Source: Balanoglossus misakiensis
Lineage: Eukaryota; Hemichordata
Assembly (NCBI GenBank): GCA_040954595.2
Contig: CM082580.2
Coordinates: forward strand, 13,020,001-13,084,000
Direction of reading: 5' to 3'
DNA length: 64,000 bases
Shown: positions 25,085-38,400 of the stretch, one piece after another
Layout: each line of letters opens with the position of its first letter
Numbering within the stretch: the first letter of the stretch is position 1
Position numbers and translations under genes: made by a program
Notes under the pieces: model-generated
The model's input: the letters and a program-made list of their open reading frames with translations, nothing else
Told to the model about the DNA's origin: nothing
The model's database searches: none

Positions 25085-26993
25085 ATGTCTGATCAGGTGA
25101 GCAGAAAAAATCGAATAGCAAACTACCTTTTACTTACTTACAGAGAAAAAAATCGTTGGCAATTTGACGCCGAACAGACGGCTACTTCACCATTGATACT
25201 AAGAAAATCTGATCGCTTTTCTTACAGGAACAGAAACCAGAAGGAAGCAACGGCGGCGGTGGGAGTTCTGGTGGAGCGCCGAGCGAATACATCAAATTAA
25301 AAGTCATGGGTCAGGTAAGTGCGATATTGTTTTGTTATTTAATTTCCACTGTGAAAGTTAAGTATATCACTGAACATTAAGATCAACTGACATTTGAGCG
25401 AGAGGTTTTGGTCAGCGGCGCTTCGCTTCACCTGTGATGATGCACTCTCTGAAACGCACATGTCACGCACTGTAGCAAAAATAATTAAATACTTATTTGC
25501 ATATTACCGGAACGTGTTACTTGTTCCGGGAATACGAGTTTTCTGGCGGTCGCAGAAACGTTAAATGCCTGGGAAAAGACACTGCTGTCGATTTTCTCAT
25601 TGAAATGTCTTCCATGAAGAGGGGATTGACACTTTTTGATGTGATGTGTTAAGAGGCCAATCAAGCCAGATCCACACACAAAAAGTGCACAACAAAAGAA
25701 GTACAATGTAAAAAGTTAACTTGGCGTCCACAGAATGAAAATTGTCATAACTGCTAAATATATTTTGATTTACATCATTTATTTTAGATAGTTGCAATTT
25801 CATGATCTCTCCATTGTCACATTGGTTAATATTTTGCTTCATATACTATTATTGAATCATTATGCATTGTTTGTCATAACATCAGCAGCTTGGCTGTGCA
25901 GCATTTAACTTCCTTGTTGTGCCCGGACAACTTTCGCTTTGACCTGTGGTGACAGTTTTTGTTTTGTCTTACTCACACAACAGGACAGTACAGAAATCCA
26001 TTTTAAAGTGAAAATGTCAACACAGATGAAGAAGCTGAAAGAGTCTTACTGCCAAAGATTGGTAAGTTGAAGAAATTATATGAAGAACACCAGTGGCAAT
26101 GCAACATGAGCTATTCTTTACTCTGAAAAATTAGATAAGTTAGTTGTCTATACTGTTTGCCCAGTTGGCAGGCCAACCATTACCACCTTCTTTAAAACCC
26201 TTGAACCCTGACCTCCTTATGACCTGCAGTATAATATCACCCAGTCTTCTTAACGGTTTGTTGACCTGCTCATCCATTCAAAGTCATTTCAGTGTGACTG
26301 GGTCCTGAACTAGAACTGCCAGTTTCAGAGAACTAGAATAACATGTTCCATCATGGGAATAAAACAATGAACATAGAGCCTGCCCTTTCACGCAAAATTT
26401 ACTCAACTGATATGGGCAACATGTTTTATAGCATGGGGTTTTGTAGCTGTTATAACTGGTCACACACTGAGATCAGACGAGTACTTTGGTTGGTAACTGG
26501 CAATTATCTCTCTCACTGTGAAATAGTATATGTTTGACATTTTCTTTTCACATCAGTAAGTAGTTCTTGTACTTCGTAGGATTTGTTTTGTGACAGGGTG
26601 TCATGTGTCAGGTATGTTTGTTGCCGAAATTTGATATTCCAGTGATTATTGTGTCTTTAATGTTGTTTTTCGTATTCTTTCTCTGAACTTTGGGATGTGC
26701 GTTATAAACTCTGAAGTTGTTTGTTTGTTTTTGTGTTTTGCAGGGTGTTCCGATGAATTCGCTCAGATTCTTATTTGATGGACAGAGAATAAATGATGAT
26801 CAGACACCGAAACAGGTTGGTGGACAGAAATTTTGGGTGTGTCTCTAATTGTGAATTTTGATGTTAAATGCAGCAATTGCAATCACCATTTCACCATCTT
26901 TGCTCTGCTCTCTTTTTTCCCCAGCTGGAAATGGAAGATGATGATGTCATAGAAGTTTATCAAGAACAGACGGGAGGTTACCACGGAATTTGA
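25085..26993 (+). CDS. SUMO1: Small ubiquitin-like modifier, SUMO1 type
   Basis: Ubiquitin-like modifier conjugated to lysines through E1 (SAE1/UBA2) and E2 (UBC9). Five coding exons: 25085-25096, 25228-25314, 25984-26061, 26744-26815 and 26925-26993, giving 105 aa. The core reads [10 protein letters not shown], then [20 protein letters not shown], then [16 protein letters not shown], and is closer to SUMO1 (MSDQ start, [17 protein letters not shown]) than to SUMO2/3. The di-glycine is residues 100-101; the tail YHGI would be removed by a SENP protease. The N-terminal arm is unusually glycine/serine rich ([14 protein letters not shown]). Exon 4 uses a weak donor, GTTGGT. AATAAA at 27911-27916 is a likely polyadenylation signal. 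Confidence 0.96.
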
Positions 26994-28233
26994 GTAGCAG
27001 CTTACTGGATTTCAGTACTCAATATTTTTCTCATATGTGTCAGAAGTGTACAGTTTTGTTCTTTTTAGGTCGCTGTAGTTATTTCCTGGCGCTGAACCTC
27101 GTCCACCCCCACATCCCAATGGTATTGGCCCAAGCCCACTGTTGAAAACAATGTGACCAAACCAATTACTGGTGGTGAAAGGGTGAAAATGTTCCAGCAT
27201 CCCACACTAGATTTTTCCCGTTCTTTTTTGCCAGTGTTATGAAGATGCTGCAAGTTTCTTGTCATTCTGATCTGTTTACAAAATGACAATGTGAGACCGC
27301 TTTTTGTTAAAATACTGTCACCGATTTTTGCCAGGTGGAAGGTTACAGAGATTTCCTTAGAATAGAAAATTTGAATCGACCTAGGAAGAACACATAACTG
27401 CAAGGGAAGGGAACAGTCCAAAATTTTAGGTATATGCGGGTTGGGCAACATCATGTTAGACCCTCTGAGGGAAAATACACAGACTGTAATCACATATTTT
27501 ACAAAAAAGAAGAAGTATTTCCCCCTTGTCTTTGTATCTGTGTAAAATGTTTTGTGATTTTTTTCTGGTGTCTGCACTCCAGGTATTTCTGTACATTCTT
27601 TGGCTACAAGTGAGTTTATAGTTTAGAATGAAACATTGAAGTATACTGGAAAAAGTACTACATGTACTATTATAATTACAAAGCATTATATGTACTATGA
27701 AAAAACGTTCAATGGAGTGGTAGAAAAGATCATTACTACAATTGTGAAATGCGACTTAATTCAAAAGGACTTATTCCGTTCTTAAAGTATAATCCAGCCA
27801 TTATGTTAGACTTGTTCTGTTCACTGAGCTTTTTTCATGTGACAATACAATCACTTGTTCGATAGTAAATCTTCAAAATTTGTTTTTTTGGGGGGAGAGA
27901 TGGATTATGAAATAAAGTATACACCTTTTTACCCCATGTTTTTCATTGACATCTTTGGTTGTGATTTCATTTGTTAGTGTGTATATAATCTAGGCTGAAA
28001 GATTGTTTGATTTTGTGTGATTTTGCAAGCAATACTTGTTCAAACACTGAAGAGGGGAGATTGTTTTATGGGGTGTCTTTGCAAATGCCCCCAAAAGAAT
28101 TATGTACTCAGGGGAGATATGATTTCAGCATAGTGTTCATTGAACTAGCAATACAATACAAAAACAGTGGGTAGACCACTGAGACACATAATGTGATAGA
28201 TTCAAAAGTGATTTAATGTATTTGTGAACTGCC
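26994..28233 (+). other. SUMO 3' UTR and downstream flank
   Basis: No coding exon seen. AATAAA at 27911-27916 would give a 3' UTR of ~0.9 kb. The rest is AT-rich spacer before the tRNA. Confidence 0.5.
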
Positions 28234-28241
28234 AAAAAAAA
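28234..28241 (-). terminator. RNA polymerase III terminator of tRNA-Asn
   Basis: A run of eight A on + (T8 on the transcribed sense) begins 6 nt past the tRNA 3' end, a standard Pol III stop. Confidence 0.85.
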
Positions 28242-28246
28242 TAAGG

Positions 28247-28263
28247 CGTCCCTGGGTGGGCTC

Positions 28264-28314
<51 letters not shown>

Positions 28315-28320
28315 AGAGAC
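28247..28320 (-). tRNA. tRNA-Asn (GUU)
   Basis: 74 nt, folding as a full cloverleaf: acceptor stem GTCTCTG with CAGGGAC plus discriminator G, D arm GCGCAATCGGTTAGCGC, anticodon loop CTGTTAA (GUU), and T arm with GGTTCGAGCCC. No intron. The sequence matches the vertebrate tRNA-Asn consensus as I recall it. It lies between SUMO and MSL1, opposite to both. Confidence 0.97.
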
Positions 28321-28751
28321 GGTGATGGTGAGGAGGCAGTTTCTATAACATTTATAAGATATTTTATTTGAAGAATGATAAAAATGCTTTTATGATGTTG
28401 GCAAGTACAATGTAACAGTCGTTTCAGCTTCGTCACGATGAGTAAAGTTAGTATTTCGGTGATTGGAGCTCAGGTACTTGTCTCTCGTCTCCCTTTCCCG
28501 GGTGTTTTGAGCGCACACACTGAACGGGTTTGGTCAAGAACAACATTTTTACAACGTTTATGTTTGTCTAATTTTTGTGGTTGACGATAATTGAGGTGAT
28601 TCTATTCCTTAGTTTTAGTAGTGTAAGTAAAATTTAATCATGAAAATGTTGTATTACGCTTGGATTTAGGAGAATACACAATATTTGGTGCTGCGGCCAT
28701 GATCGAGGTGGTTATAATAAATATGCATTAGCCAGCGCGGCCCGACATCAC
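28321..28751 (+). other. Spacer between tRNA-Asn and MSL1, promoter candidate
   Basis: No gene seen. It should contain the upstream tRNA flank and the MSL1 promoter and 5' UTR. No TATA box stands out. Confidence 0.4.
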
Positions 28752-31700
28752 ATGTCTGTATGTCTTGGCGTTCAACAATGGCGAGATCTTGTTTTTGGTA
28801 TTGAATCGGCCAAATATTCCTACGTCAAATTGGTGTTTCTTTGCTTCATGGCCCCGGGAAACATGAAATCGGAACTCATTGGACCCCAGCGTATGAAGAT
28901 CGAAGGCCGACCACTATTACCTCGCAAGAATATGTCCAGAAATTCAGCTGTTTTTGGCGAGATGCCGTCTACTGTCAGCAACCACCACCATTCAAATCAC
29001 GGTGACAATAACACTACCAACAAATCGTTTGCACAAGACGTTTCAAACTCAAAGGACCGTTGTACGTCTAACATAGTATCCAGGTCACTTAGCGATCGTG
29101 ACCTGCAAGATGACGAGGAAAGGACACGGCTTGAATCGCAAGTGAAACATTTGAAAGAACTGCTTCTACTTCATTTAGATTTAATTCAGGAACAACAACA
29201 CCAGTTATTAGCTAAAGATCGAGAGGTGAAGACGTTGCGATCGGAAAGAGATACGGTAAGAAACGTTATATATTACGCAGTCCTTTTTATTTTGCATTGA
29301 AGTTTGTAATTATAGTCGAATACGCCATGTCAGGCGTAATGTTGATTGTAAAATGTCGGCGAGTGTGGAGAAGACGCTTGCATAGTAATTAGTTACTATT
29401 GTTTGGCGTGACCTTCTTGTAAATTCTTGCCGGTCATTTAGTGGGTACGCTGCAAAATCTCGTCTCAAAGGAAAAGTGTAAACAAACAAAGCGACAACGG
29501 TTTCATAGTGAGAAGTGACGACACACATGCAGAGAAGAATAATCACCACTCTTTTTAATGCCGGGTGTACGTATGCAGTGGAAGTATTTACGTCTGCATT
29601 CGGGGATTCGCTTCCGGTATGCGAATGAAGTACTTCCGGTTTTAAATCGACGGTTATTTTACTCAAGTACTCAACGACTGCCGTTTACGGTTACGCGAGC
29701 CAAATCCCTGTTCAAACTGCAAAATATCTCCGAATTAATATTAAGGTGTCTAAATTTTTATCATGGAAAGTTATTTCAAATGAATGTTCAGCCCTTGAGC
29801 TTGACCTCTGATGTAAGCTGATTACCATAACAACTTTTGTACCCAGAATTCCCTTCTGTCAACATGCGAAAGGTCGGGATGAGGGCAATTGATTATTATT
29901 GTTTATTCAAACATAACTAGTGTTTACTGATCCCACACTAATAAGAAATATTAATTTTTGGTTGAGAGAGTCATGGTTTTGATACTTGAAATCAATTATG
30001 TCTGTGCAAGATTAATAGCTTTATTATTGCAGTCATAAAAAATCAAATTTGTATACTTAAAACTTCTTGAATTGGCAATTTCAGCTAAAATGTCGACTGG
30101 AACGAATGGAAAGGAGGATGAACCTTGCACAAAAAAGTGGCAAATCTCAGGAAACAGAGGCATCCCAGACAAAAGCTACATCACAAACACAAAAAAGGCA
30201 AGTATAAAACTGTATTTCCTTCAGAAATAGATCAGTTTCATTATTGACCTACTTTTGAGTGATAAAGTCTGTAGTAAACAAATGCTGAAGATATGTGAAA
30301 TATAAATAGCGCCATCCATATTTCTATTTTGACCTTGTGAGGGCGCTACTGTATAGGAATGTGGTTCAAGTATAACAACAGCAAGTTTAGTTTCCCAATT
30401 CACTGGAATAAACAACTCACCAGTGTATGTCATAACTTTGTTTGTTACTTTTTTTACAGGAGGGCTGTTGATGAAGGCAGCACTGCACAAGGTGGCAAAA
30501 GATTTCACAGCGCACTGTCATCAAAACTTTCTGACTCGTCAAAGTCCAGTACAAAATCTGACAAACAATCCAGGGCATCTCTCAAAGAAAAAGAAAGGGG
30601 AAAAGACAAAGAGGAAAAGCTGTTTCGAACAGACCTTCTTTATGTCAGTCAAAATAGAGTTCCTCCTGTTACGTCTGACGTTTCCTGTGCAGATGAACCA
30701 GTTCTGCGTGAGTTTTTCATTGTTTTGGGGGTTTCACTCTATGCCAATTTTGATTTTCAGATTGCCATACATGAACTCCTGTTATGGTAAATTAGAATTT
30801 ATGTAAAGGATATTGAATTAGTTATCATTTTAGTTCTCTGTTTAAAATGATGACAATTTTGTAAAACTTTCTCTTCTAGTTCCTGAATGGAGACTTAATA
30901 TTGTTACAAGTATAAGTTCCAGTGAAGGCACAGAGGTAGGTACTGCTACTTAAATGACTTTTTGGGTGTGGCACACCTTATCTACAATTAGGGCACACTC
31001 TAACAGTGTAGTTTACTACCGGCGTAGAGGGCGCACTGTCAGTATGCCACTATTCCAGTGGAATACAATCTTGCCATAAATGCATGCTTGGCATGAAATC
31101 TTTCAGTGGCAGTGTCATGGTGTTAAATTAACCTTGATTGTTTAAATATTGGAACATTGCAGGATATAGACGATGAGGTGTATTCCAAGCGGCATCTAAA
31201 ATTCGAGGTGGATGAAAGGAAAAGAAAACGATGGGATATACAGAGAATTCGTGAATTACGCCAACACGATATGCTTGAAAGAAAACTTCTGAAAAAGGAC
31301 CAACAAACTGAGACATTAACATCTTTTCGACCAAATACTTATGATGGTAAGTTTTGCACTCACCTTAGCATTCTTGGCAGAACATATTCAGGCTTCAACA
31401 AGATTCACAGGATTAGATATGTGAAGTGTATTGTCAGTCATGTTGCGACATTTGCTGTGAAAGGTCATTTTTGAAATCAAAATAATTGTTATCATTCTGA
31501 CTTTCAGTGGAAAGTATAGAAGTACATGAGATGCTCCCTGTCACGGTGTTCAACCGCCCACTGCCTTCAATACAACAGACGTAAGTGATTTAATTCCAAG
31601 TTGGCAATTACATGTGATGTGAGCATTGTTTAATTCTGGTGGACAGCAATGGTAAAACCCTGGAAAATTGTGTTACCACTTACCTGTCATGAAATATTGA

Positions 31701-31917
31701 CGATGGTGAGAAAATTTCAACAACAATTTGTCTGTCACACTGCCAAGCGACACTAACAGTCCATAGTCACTGTAACATATAACACATTAATTCATGAAGT
31801 GTATCTGTCGTGTTTTTTTTACCCCTCAGAGATTTTGAGTTGCCGTGGTTTGATATGAAAACAAGAGAAAAGGAAGACAATAAGCAAAGACACTCAAGAC
31901 GATTCCACAAGAAATAA
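28752..31917 (+). CDS. MSL1: Male-specific lethal 1 homologue, MSL complex scaffold
   Basis: Scaffold of the MSL complex, which acetylates histone H4 lysine 16 through MOF. Seven exons: 28752-29255, 30085-30197, 30460-30707, 30880-30935, 31163-31346, 31508-31580 and 31830-31917, ~421 aa. The coiled coil at residues ~120-180 (LKELLLLHLDLIQEQQHQL, then LKCRLERMERRM) is the MSL2-binding helix. A basic, Ser/Lys-rich middle follows. The C-terminal PEHE domain (PEWRLNIV, VYSKRHLKFEVDERKRKRWD, FNRPLP, FELPWFD) binds MOF and MSL3. Intron 2 uses a GC donor (AAAAAG|GCAAGT). The start could be 28752 or the ATG at 28848, which has a better context (G at +4) and gives MAPGNMKSEL. AATAAA at 33131-33136 is a polyadenylation candidate. 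Confidence 0.95.
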
Positions 31918-34900
31918 TTCAAGCGCAACTAGTGAAATGAGAAACATGTGTAAACTGCTTGATGTGCTGAGTGAAGTTGTGTGTATCAGTCGTGTGTACA
32001 GAGAGCGAAAGTTACTGAAGTGGTTGTGTTGTCAAATTCAAGATGTCTTGCCAATCCCCCGCCCCCTCCCCCTCCTCCACTCAAACTTCATTGTTTGTTT
32101 CTATGAAAACACCAGTGAAATGCATTCGTAGAGATCAGAGGTTTGTTCTTCATACGTTTTCGCACAATACAAACCCCAAGTTTTAAATATAAGTATTATA
32201 TACATGTATATAGCAAAACCCCTGTGTACCGTACATTCCATGTTTTCTTCAATCCACCTTTTCACAATGCACCATTCATTAATCCATTCAACATGGTTCA
32301 GTCCAAACCCGTTGTTTTCTATGGTAAAGTTGGACCACTAAAGAGGGAACTCGGTGATCGGGTTAAGGCCTGTGGTTTGTGGACCATGAAGTTGGAAACA
32401 AAGATTGCTCGCAGGAAATTTTCATGCAAATCACACACAAGTCTTGTTCACAAAGTGTGGAAGTAGGCATCATTTTTTACAGATAACAAAGGGGGGGGGG
32501 TCACACTTAGTATTCGTCCGGTTGAGGCTCAGACAACAGAAAGAGACATTGCATCAGAATTTGGGACTTTATGATGGGACACACACACGGACTCGCAGTG
32601 ATGCAGAGACAGGGATCACTGATCAGTAGGGAGACAAAATGGTTTGACCAAGCAAAAGTTAAAAACACATCGTCCGCTCGCTGGGTTCGTTGCCTAAACC
32701 ACAGTCTCTCTATTTTTCAGAGAGCAAGACCTTGGCAGGCGAAGTTGTAAAAAAAAGCTGCTGATAATTTAGTCAGCACATTAGTGGTTTATGAGTGAAA
32801 ACAAATGCTTAATTTCATGTTACTGTCAAGGGTGTTGGTTTTGCTGAAGAGAAGTAAAAAGATACACACTGATTTGATAAACTCTGTTCTCGTTGTAGCT
32901 GTTCCCCTTGTGTTTATCAGTCACTTTGGATACATTTGTTAGGAATGTACATAAACAAGCCAGTATTAAGAAAAGTAACTCTGCTTGTAGTAGTTGATTG
33001 TATAATATGTTAAGGATTTTTGTATCATGCACTGGTCAATAAGTTAGTGTATGCTTTTTAGAGCTTTGAAGTGTAGCTAGAAATTTTAAAGATGAAGGTT
33101 GTTGAACCACCAATTATGACTTTAATGTTGAATAAAATTTCTTTGGAGTAAAAAAAAAAACCCAGTGTATTCCCAGGGCTTGGTTTCTTGCTGGAGGTAT
33201 TCCCACCAGGAACGCCTAGTTAGGGTTTGAAAAACGTGCCTGAATACAATCATTGGCAGTACTGTTAATCGCCAGAAATCTTGGTTCATCCGTTGTGAAT
33301 TTACCTTAATATATGTCAGGGCTAGCAGTCTATACCTTAATCCGTCGCGCACACTTCAACAAAATCAGGAGATCCGTAAAGAACGTTCTGCGTGCACTAA
33401 GGATCAAAAACTCTTGGCCATATGCTGCAATATCTGCAATGTATGTACATACATGTATGTATGTGTGCGTGCGTGGTTGACACATCTCCGAGTTTTATTT
33501 CCTTACTTTAATACCACGCCCTTCTTGTTAGAGAAAATTTCGATGTCCGCGAGCTATTTTAATAAAGCCCATTGGAGATACGCCGCCGGTGGTGTCTGTG
33601 GCCCCGCCCTTCCGTCACTGACGTGTGTAATACGGCCACCTGTTGACAATCTTAAAGACGTCTGTCCATCTAAACAACGGCTTTCCGGTAAACACGGGAT
33701 TTACTGCGACTACAGTAATTCATGAGTGGTCACACCCGTTTTTTGCTGCAGAATTTTCAAATAAATGGGCAAAGGTTTTGCTCAAACATCGAAGCGAGAT
33801 TAAGATTGGAATGGTGAATGGAGGCCTGCGTGTTGAACAGAGGCAAATTCTTGTGACATTCTCGGAGATAATCTGTATAGCAGGATAATCTCTTGCGTTC
33901 TGCCGTTATCAGATCGTTGATAGCGATTGTGGAAACGTCCCGTGCAGGGATGATGCGACCTGGAAAATGTGTAGGTTACTGTATTTGATCCGCGTGTGGG
34001 ATGGGGACTCCTACCATTCACACACTGTATCGATACTAGTATTTGTGTACAGTTTACCTGTATTCTGTACTCCGTATTTTTATACATTTTGGGGAAAGTT
34101 TCACGGTGTACAAGACGCACTTTAATGGCAAGATTGTTTTCTTCGATCTCACCGTGAAATTCTTTCACGTAATGTTGTTAAGCAGAGGGAGGTTTGACAT
34201 GCCTAGCAGCAGATTGCGATAGCGACAAGTATGTCAAGTAGATGCTATTATTGTATTTTTTTTCTTGATCAAACTGTATCAACTTTTTTTGAATCACAAG
34301 ATTCCCACGGACAGATCTATTTGCACGGCGATGTTCGGATTCCTTCCGAACGTCAAACATCCGAACCATGACAGAAGATAAGATACGTGGGCAATCCGGT
34401 ACTCGGCCGTTGCTTGCACGGAATTTGTGACTGAAAATAACGGCATAATGGATTACTTTCACCTCACAAAAGCACGGGATCTAAAAAGGAATGCATTATC
34501 CACGATTTAGCGCTAACTTGACAGAGACGCGTGGCCTTTTTGGACCCTCATGTCTATCCGATCTGACGCTCAAAGTAGGAAATCCACAAGTAATGAACTC
34601 GTCAGAGTTCATGTAAAGGTTAAGACACTGATCTTCGCGAATGGGAAAATCTTGGTATGCCATTTGAACTTCTATACACGTTTTTGTCCACATACTTCAT
34701 CACTCAATCACTAATATGTCAGCGACTGGGAAGTCAATGATCACGTGAACGTTCAGCTTTATCGTGGTAATTTGTATGAACATTCTTGCAAATGCGAATC
34801 AGACGTTTGTTTTTTTGAGGCCAGGTGCTGTACCATTATAACATCTTGTACTTTAATTATTAGGGAATCTCTCAGTTTATCACGCTAAGCACAAGTTACA

Positions 34901-34946
34901 GATAGGTCTTAGTACTTAGAAGGACACATCCATTTGTGGGCCAAAT
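31918..34946. other. MSL1 3' flank and intergenic DNA
   Basis: Likely MSL1 3' UTR (AATAAA at 33131-33136) followed by intergenic sequence. A segment near 32290-32335 resembles one near 49270-49320 (both contain CAGTCCAAA and GTTGTTTTCTATGG or a close variant), a degenerate dispersed repeat. G homopolymer near 32491-32500. No coding exon supported. Confidence 0.5.
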
Positions 34947-35453
34947 CATGGGCCACACTGCTTTCCCAGATGTCAATGTTAAACAGTCGTGTGTAAAGAG
35001 TGTAAATCTTCTGTCGCACCCCTTCAAGTCACAGGGCAAGGCTATAAATAATTTGAACTGCTAACTTTATATTCTGAAGATGGCATACAAATGTGAGCTG
35101 GTGATGCAAAGGTGGAAGAGTTAAAAAGACTTGCACGTTTCGTGGCTGTGTTGGAAAATACTGATTTTAAAAAGAAGCAGTTTATTCATTTTTATGTCTG
35201 GCATACAGAGAACAGATTCATTCGACTCAGTACAGCTGTTCTGGATGTCTGTCAACATTGTGATTTATATGGAATGTTGATGGGGGACACCTGGTAGAAT
35301 AGTGTCCCTTGTATCTACAAGGTGATGATATGAAAAGAATGACTATTAGGTGCAATAATAGGGAAACAACTAGGACAATTACACTTCAGTAAACAGACAG
35401 CTGAATATTGATTGATGACAGCAATACTGCCACTGACGTGTCAGTCAGCTGTA
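34947..35453 (+). repeat. 507-bp dispersed repeat, copy 1
   Basis: Same length and orientation as 44592-45098, with 14 substitutions by my count and no indels (~97% identity). Both copies begin CATGGGCCACACTGC and end GTCAGTCAGCTGTA. It holds a 61-codon ORF (35112-35297, starting MEELKRLARF, ending LYGMLMGDTW) conserved in both copies. No terminal inverted repeat or clear target-site duplication. Element type not recognised. Confidence 0.9.
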
Positions 35454-38400
35454 GGCGAAGTCATATTGTTGAAATTGAGTGTGCCGTGTGAATTTGGTGC
35501 AAAAGCGTTTGGTATCAGATACACTCATACTGCGATGACAATTGAGGCCAAGTCAATATGATATATTGTATTTAACAGACCAAGATAAACGATGGACGCC
35601 AGCGAGCATGTCGAGAAGTCTTCTTTCTCCGAGATAGCTTTATCTGTTCTTTGTATACAGGCTTTAACTACGTCACTCCCACGGAAATGGTTTCTTGTGC
35701 ATTGCTGCTTGGTGTGTACATCCGCAGTCTCTCTATGGTCCATCGAATCCCAAAGAGTAGGCTCTAAATATCCAACGCTTAACGGAAATCACTATCAGAG
35801 ATAAATAAAACTGAAATGGAATTTGCGGCCGAAAATATCTCAAACTATTTTCTTCCTTGACACAAATCACAAAATCTACTGCAAAATAGCAAGGGTGGAG
35901 ATAGGATAGGCCCTAATCCTATCAATGGGTTTAAGTGGAGTTCTTTCATGAGTAAACATTCAGTTTCTATTATTAGCATTCTGACCGGAAAGTTAGTGAG
36001 CCCTAGTGAACACCACTACCGGTGTTACAAACAAGGCAATAAACTGGATTCCAAAATCGTATACTTTAAAACCATAACCGTAAAATGCGATCAACAACCA
36101 AGTGAGATTACACCATTAACATGACTTCAGGGCTATAGTTGAGATCTTTTGATTCGGTACAATTGAATGGTGCATGTTTGACAACCCATAGAATTCCCTT
36201 TTTGGACATTCCGCTTTTTTTCGCGTTTTACGATAACAGTTTCAAACATTTTTCGCCAAGGACCATATGCTCATTGTAAAAGCATGTCATTTTGTCCGCA
36301 ACCCGTAAATACACAAACCGCACAAAATTGGCGGAATTTGTGAATGAAACAAAAAGTCAGAATATGACAAAGAAACAAGCCACTTTATAACATGAATCTA
36401 CAGACAGACAGAACAGATGAATTCTCTCGCTTTGCAGACCAGTCTTCAGGGGAGGGGTGAGTGACCGAAGTATTACGTAAGAAATTGCCACCATGTTTTC
36501 CATTATACACTGCAGGTATATTTCAGCGAATTCCTTGCAACGACATCCATCACGCATCCCAACTCACTTCATGCCAAGTGCCATTTCTCAAATATCATAA
36601 ATTGAGCAAGGTTGAAAACAGATGTACTCTTGATGTCAAAACAGCAGGCTAAATGTCACCATAATCATATCTGGAGGAAGTATGTCAAACCACAGGATGA
36701 AATATTTCACGCTGCTTCTAAAATTATAGCACGGTTTTTTTACAGATGCCATTCGTGTTAAAACACACCCCTTGATTCTGTACACCAAACTACCATTTTT
36801 TCTTGCTCGTATATACTAGGATATAAACATCATGTAAATAAACAGCCGTTGCTGAAGGTTTCGAGTGTATGAAATGAGCTGAGAACACAAAATAGTGTTC
36901 CCCGTTCTTTATCACCTGATATAGATACTGCAAAGGGCTGTCATTAAGATGGTTATTGGCAGGTCGTGACCGATGAAAGAATGCAGAATGTGAGCCATGC
37001 TTCGAAAATGAAATAAGGTTTACAATTTTTATAACAATGATCTACAGAGGCCATGTCACTTCCGTAGTATACAATCGTATAAATCTTAATTATGCATTTA
37101 CTGCACGTCGAAGAGCAATACTTGGTATGCATCATTTTGGTTCACGACTCTGGCGTGGAATAAAGCTGTTGCCAGTCGTTTTGACCGGACGACCTCATAT
37201 GAACTCATCAAAAATGTAAAATTCAAGGGAAAGGTTGTATTATGTACAGTTGCTATAAATTGCAACCACATCTTTTTCAACGTGAAACTTCGGAGGACTT
37301 CATCCGGTGTGAACTCCCTTCTCCGCGAACCACGTATGGATGTGTGGCTGCGATTACGGTGGTAATTTTTCTGTCAACTGTTTGAAAGTACATGTCGGTA
37401 TGTGATCTGACGACATGGCGATCACGGAATGTAAACTTAACACGTTTCACATGGTTCCGCTGTCAGTTACGACGATTCCAGCCAGTGCGAATCTGTCAAT
37501 CAAACGCAGCTATGTCATCCTTTACATAGCATTCAATTAAAACGACAACTTGCATTATAATTCTATACACCAGTTTAAGAATGGGTTTAGACGCCTCATT
37601 GGGATTTTCTTCATTATGCGAACCAAGAGTGGCGTGATTTGGCACCAAAGTACACAGTGTGTCATGAATAACGTCATTCTACGTGACGCAGCAAATTAAT
37701 TAGAGTTCGTTCTTGCTCCTTATCTTAAATTCCAAGCGATTAAAAGTGAAATGTGGAGTTTCAAAACCGTGTCGTGCATCGTGTCAAGTAATTTATACAG
37801 ATGTGCTAAAAAGTTTAGTGTGACAACATTCTTTCTGCAGTAGTCAACATTCCTGGATGCCAGTGTCCGTCCCATAACGAGACCTTGCGCGCGGTCCGCT
37901 GATAAGGAATTAAACAAGATTAATAAAATGTTTTCCAGCGTTGCGTCGATCTCAATTCATTCTACTCAACTGACGTAAAACCATCATAATTGATTGTCAG
38001 GAATCAAGAGTATTTTTGTGTGAAGATGACTGGCCGAGATATCAAGTATACACTAAATGCGAGTCATTCTGCGCTGGGTATCTTCCCAGCGGTGGCTAAG
38101 TATTTTGCACCCATAGTTAGATCACGATGCTCACTATGTACGGGAAGAAATTCGATGCGCGATATCGCTATCGAATATCACTGGACAGAATAAGGTGTAA
38201 TTGAAGAATAAATATTTACAATTTGTTAAGGAGATCTTGACTCGGCCAAATTACCAGCCTATTATATAAATGATCCTCCACATGTGTCCCAGACCAGGGA
38301 CAGCGAAACGGGACAACTGCATGCAGCAAGATTCTGTCTGTCAAATGAGGCGGAATGACGAAAAAGTTGGCTCGACTATTTGAGAAAATATCTGCTACTA

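Noticed and set aside
35525-35804. Opposed ORFs of ~70 codons beside the first 507-bp repeat
   Set aside because: Complementary frames of the same DNA with no family match.
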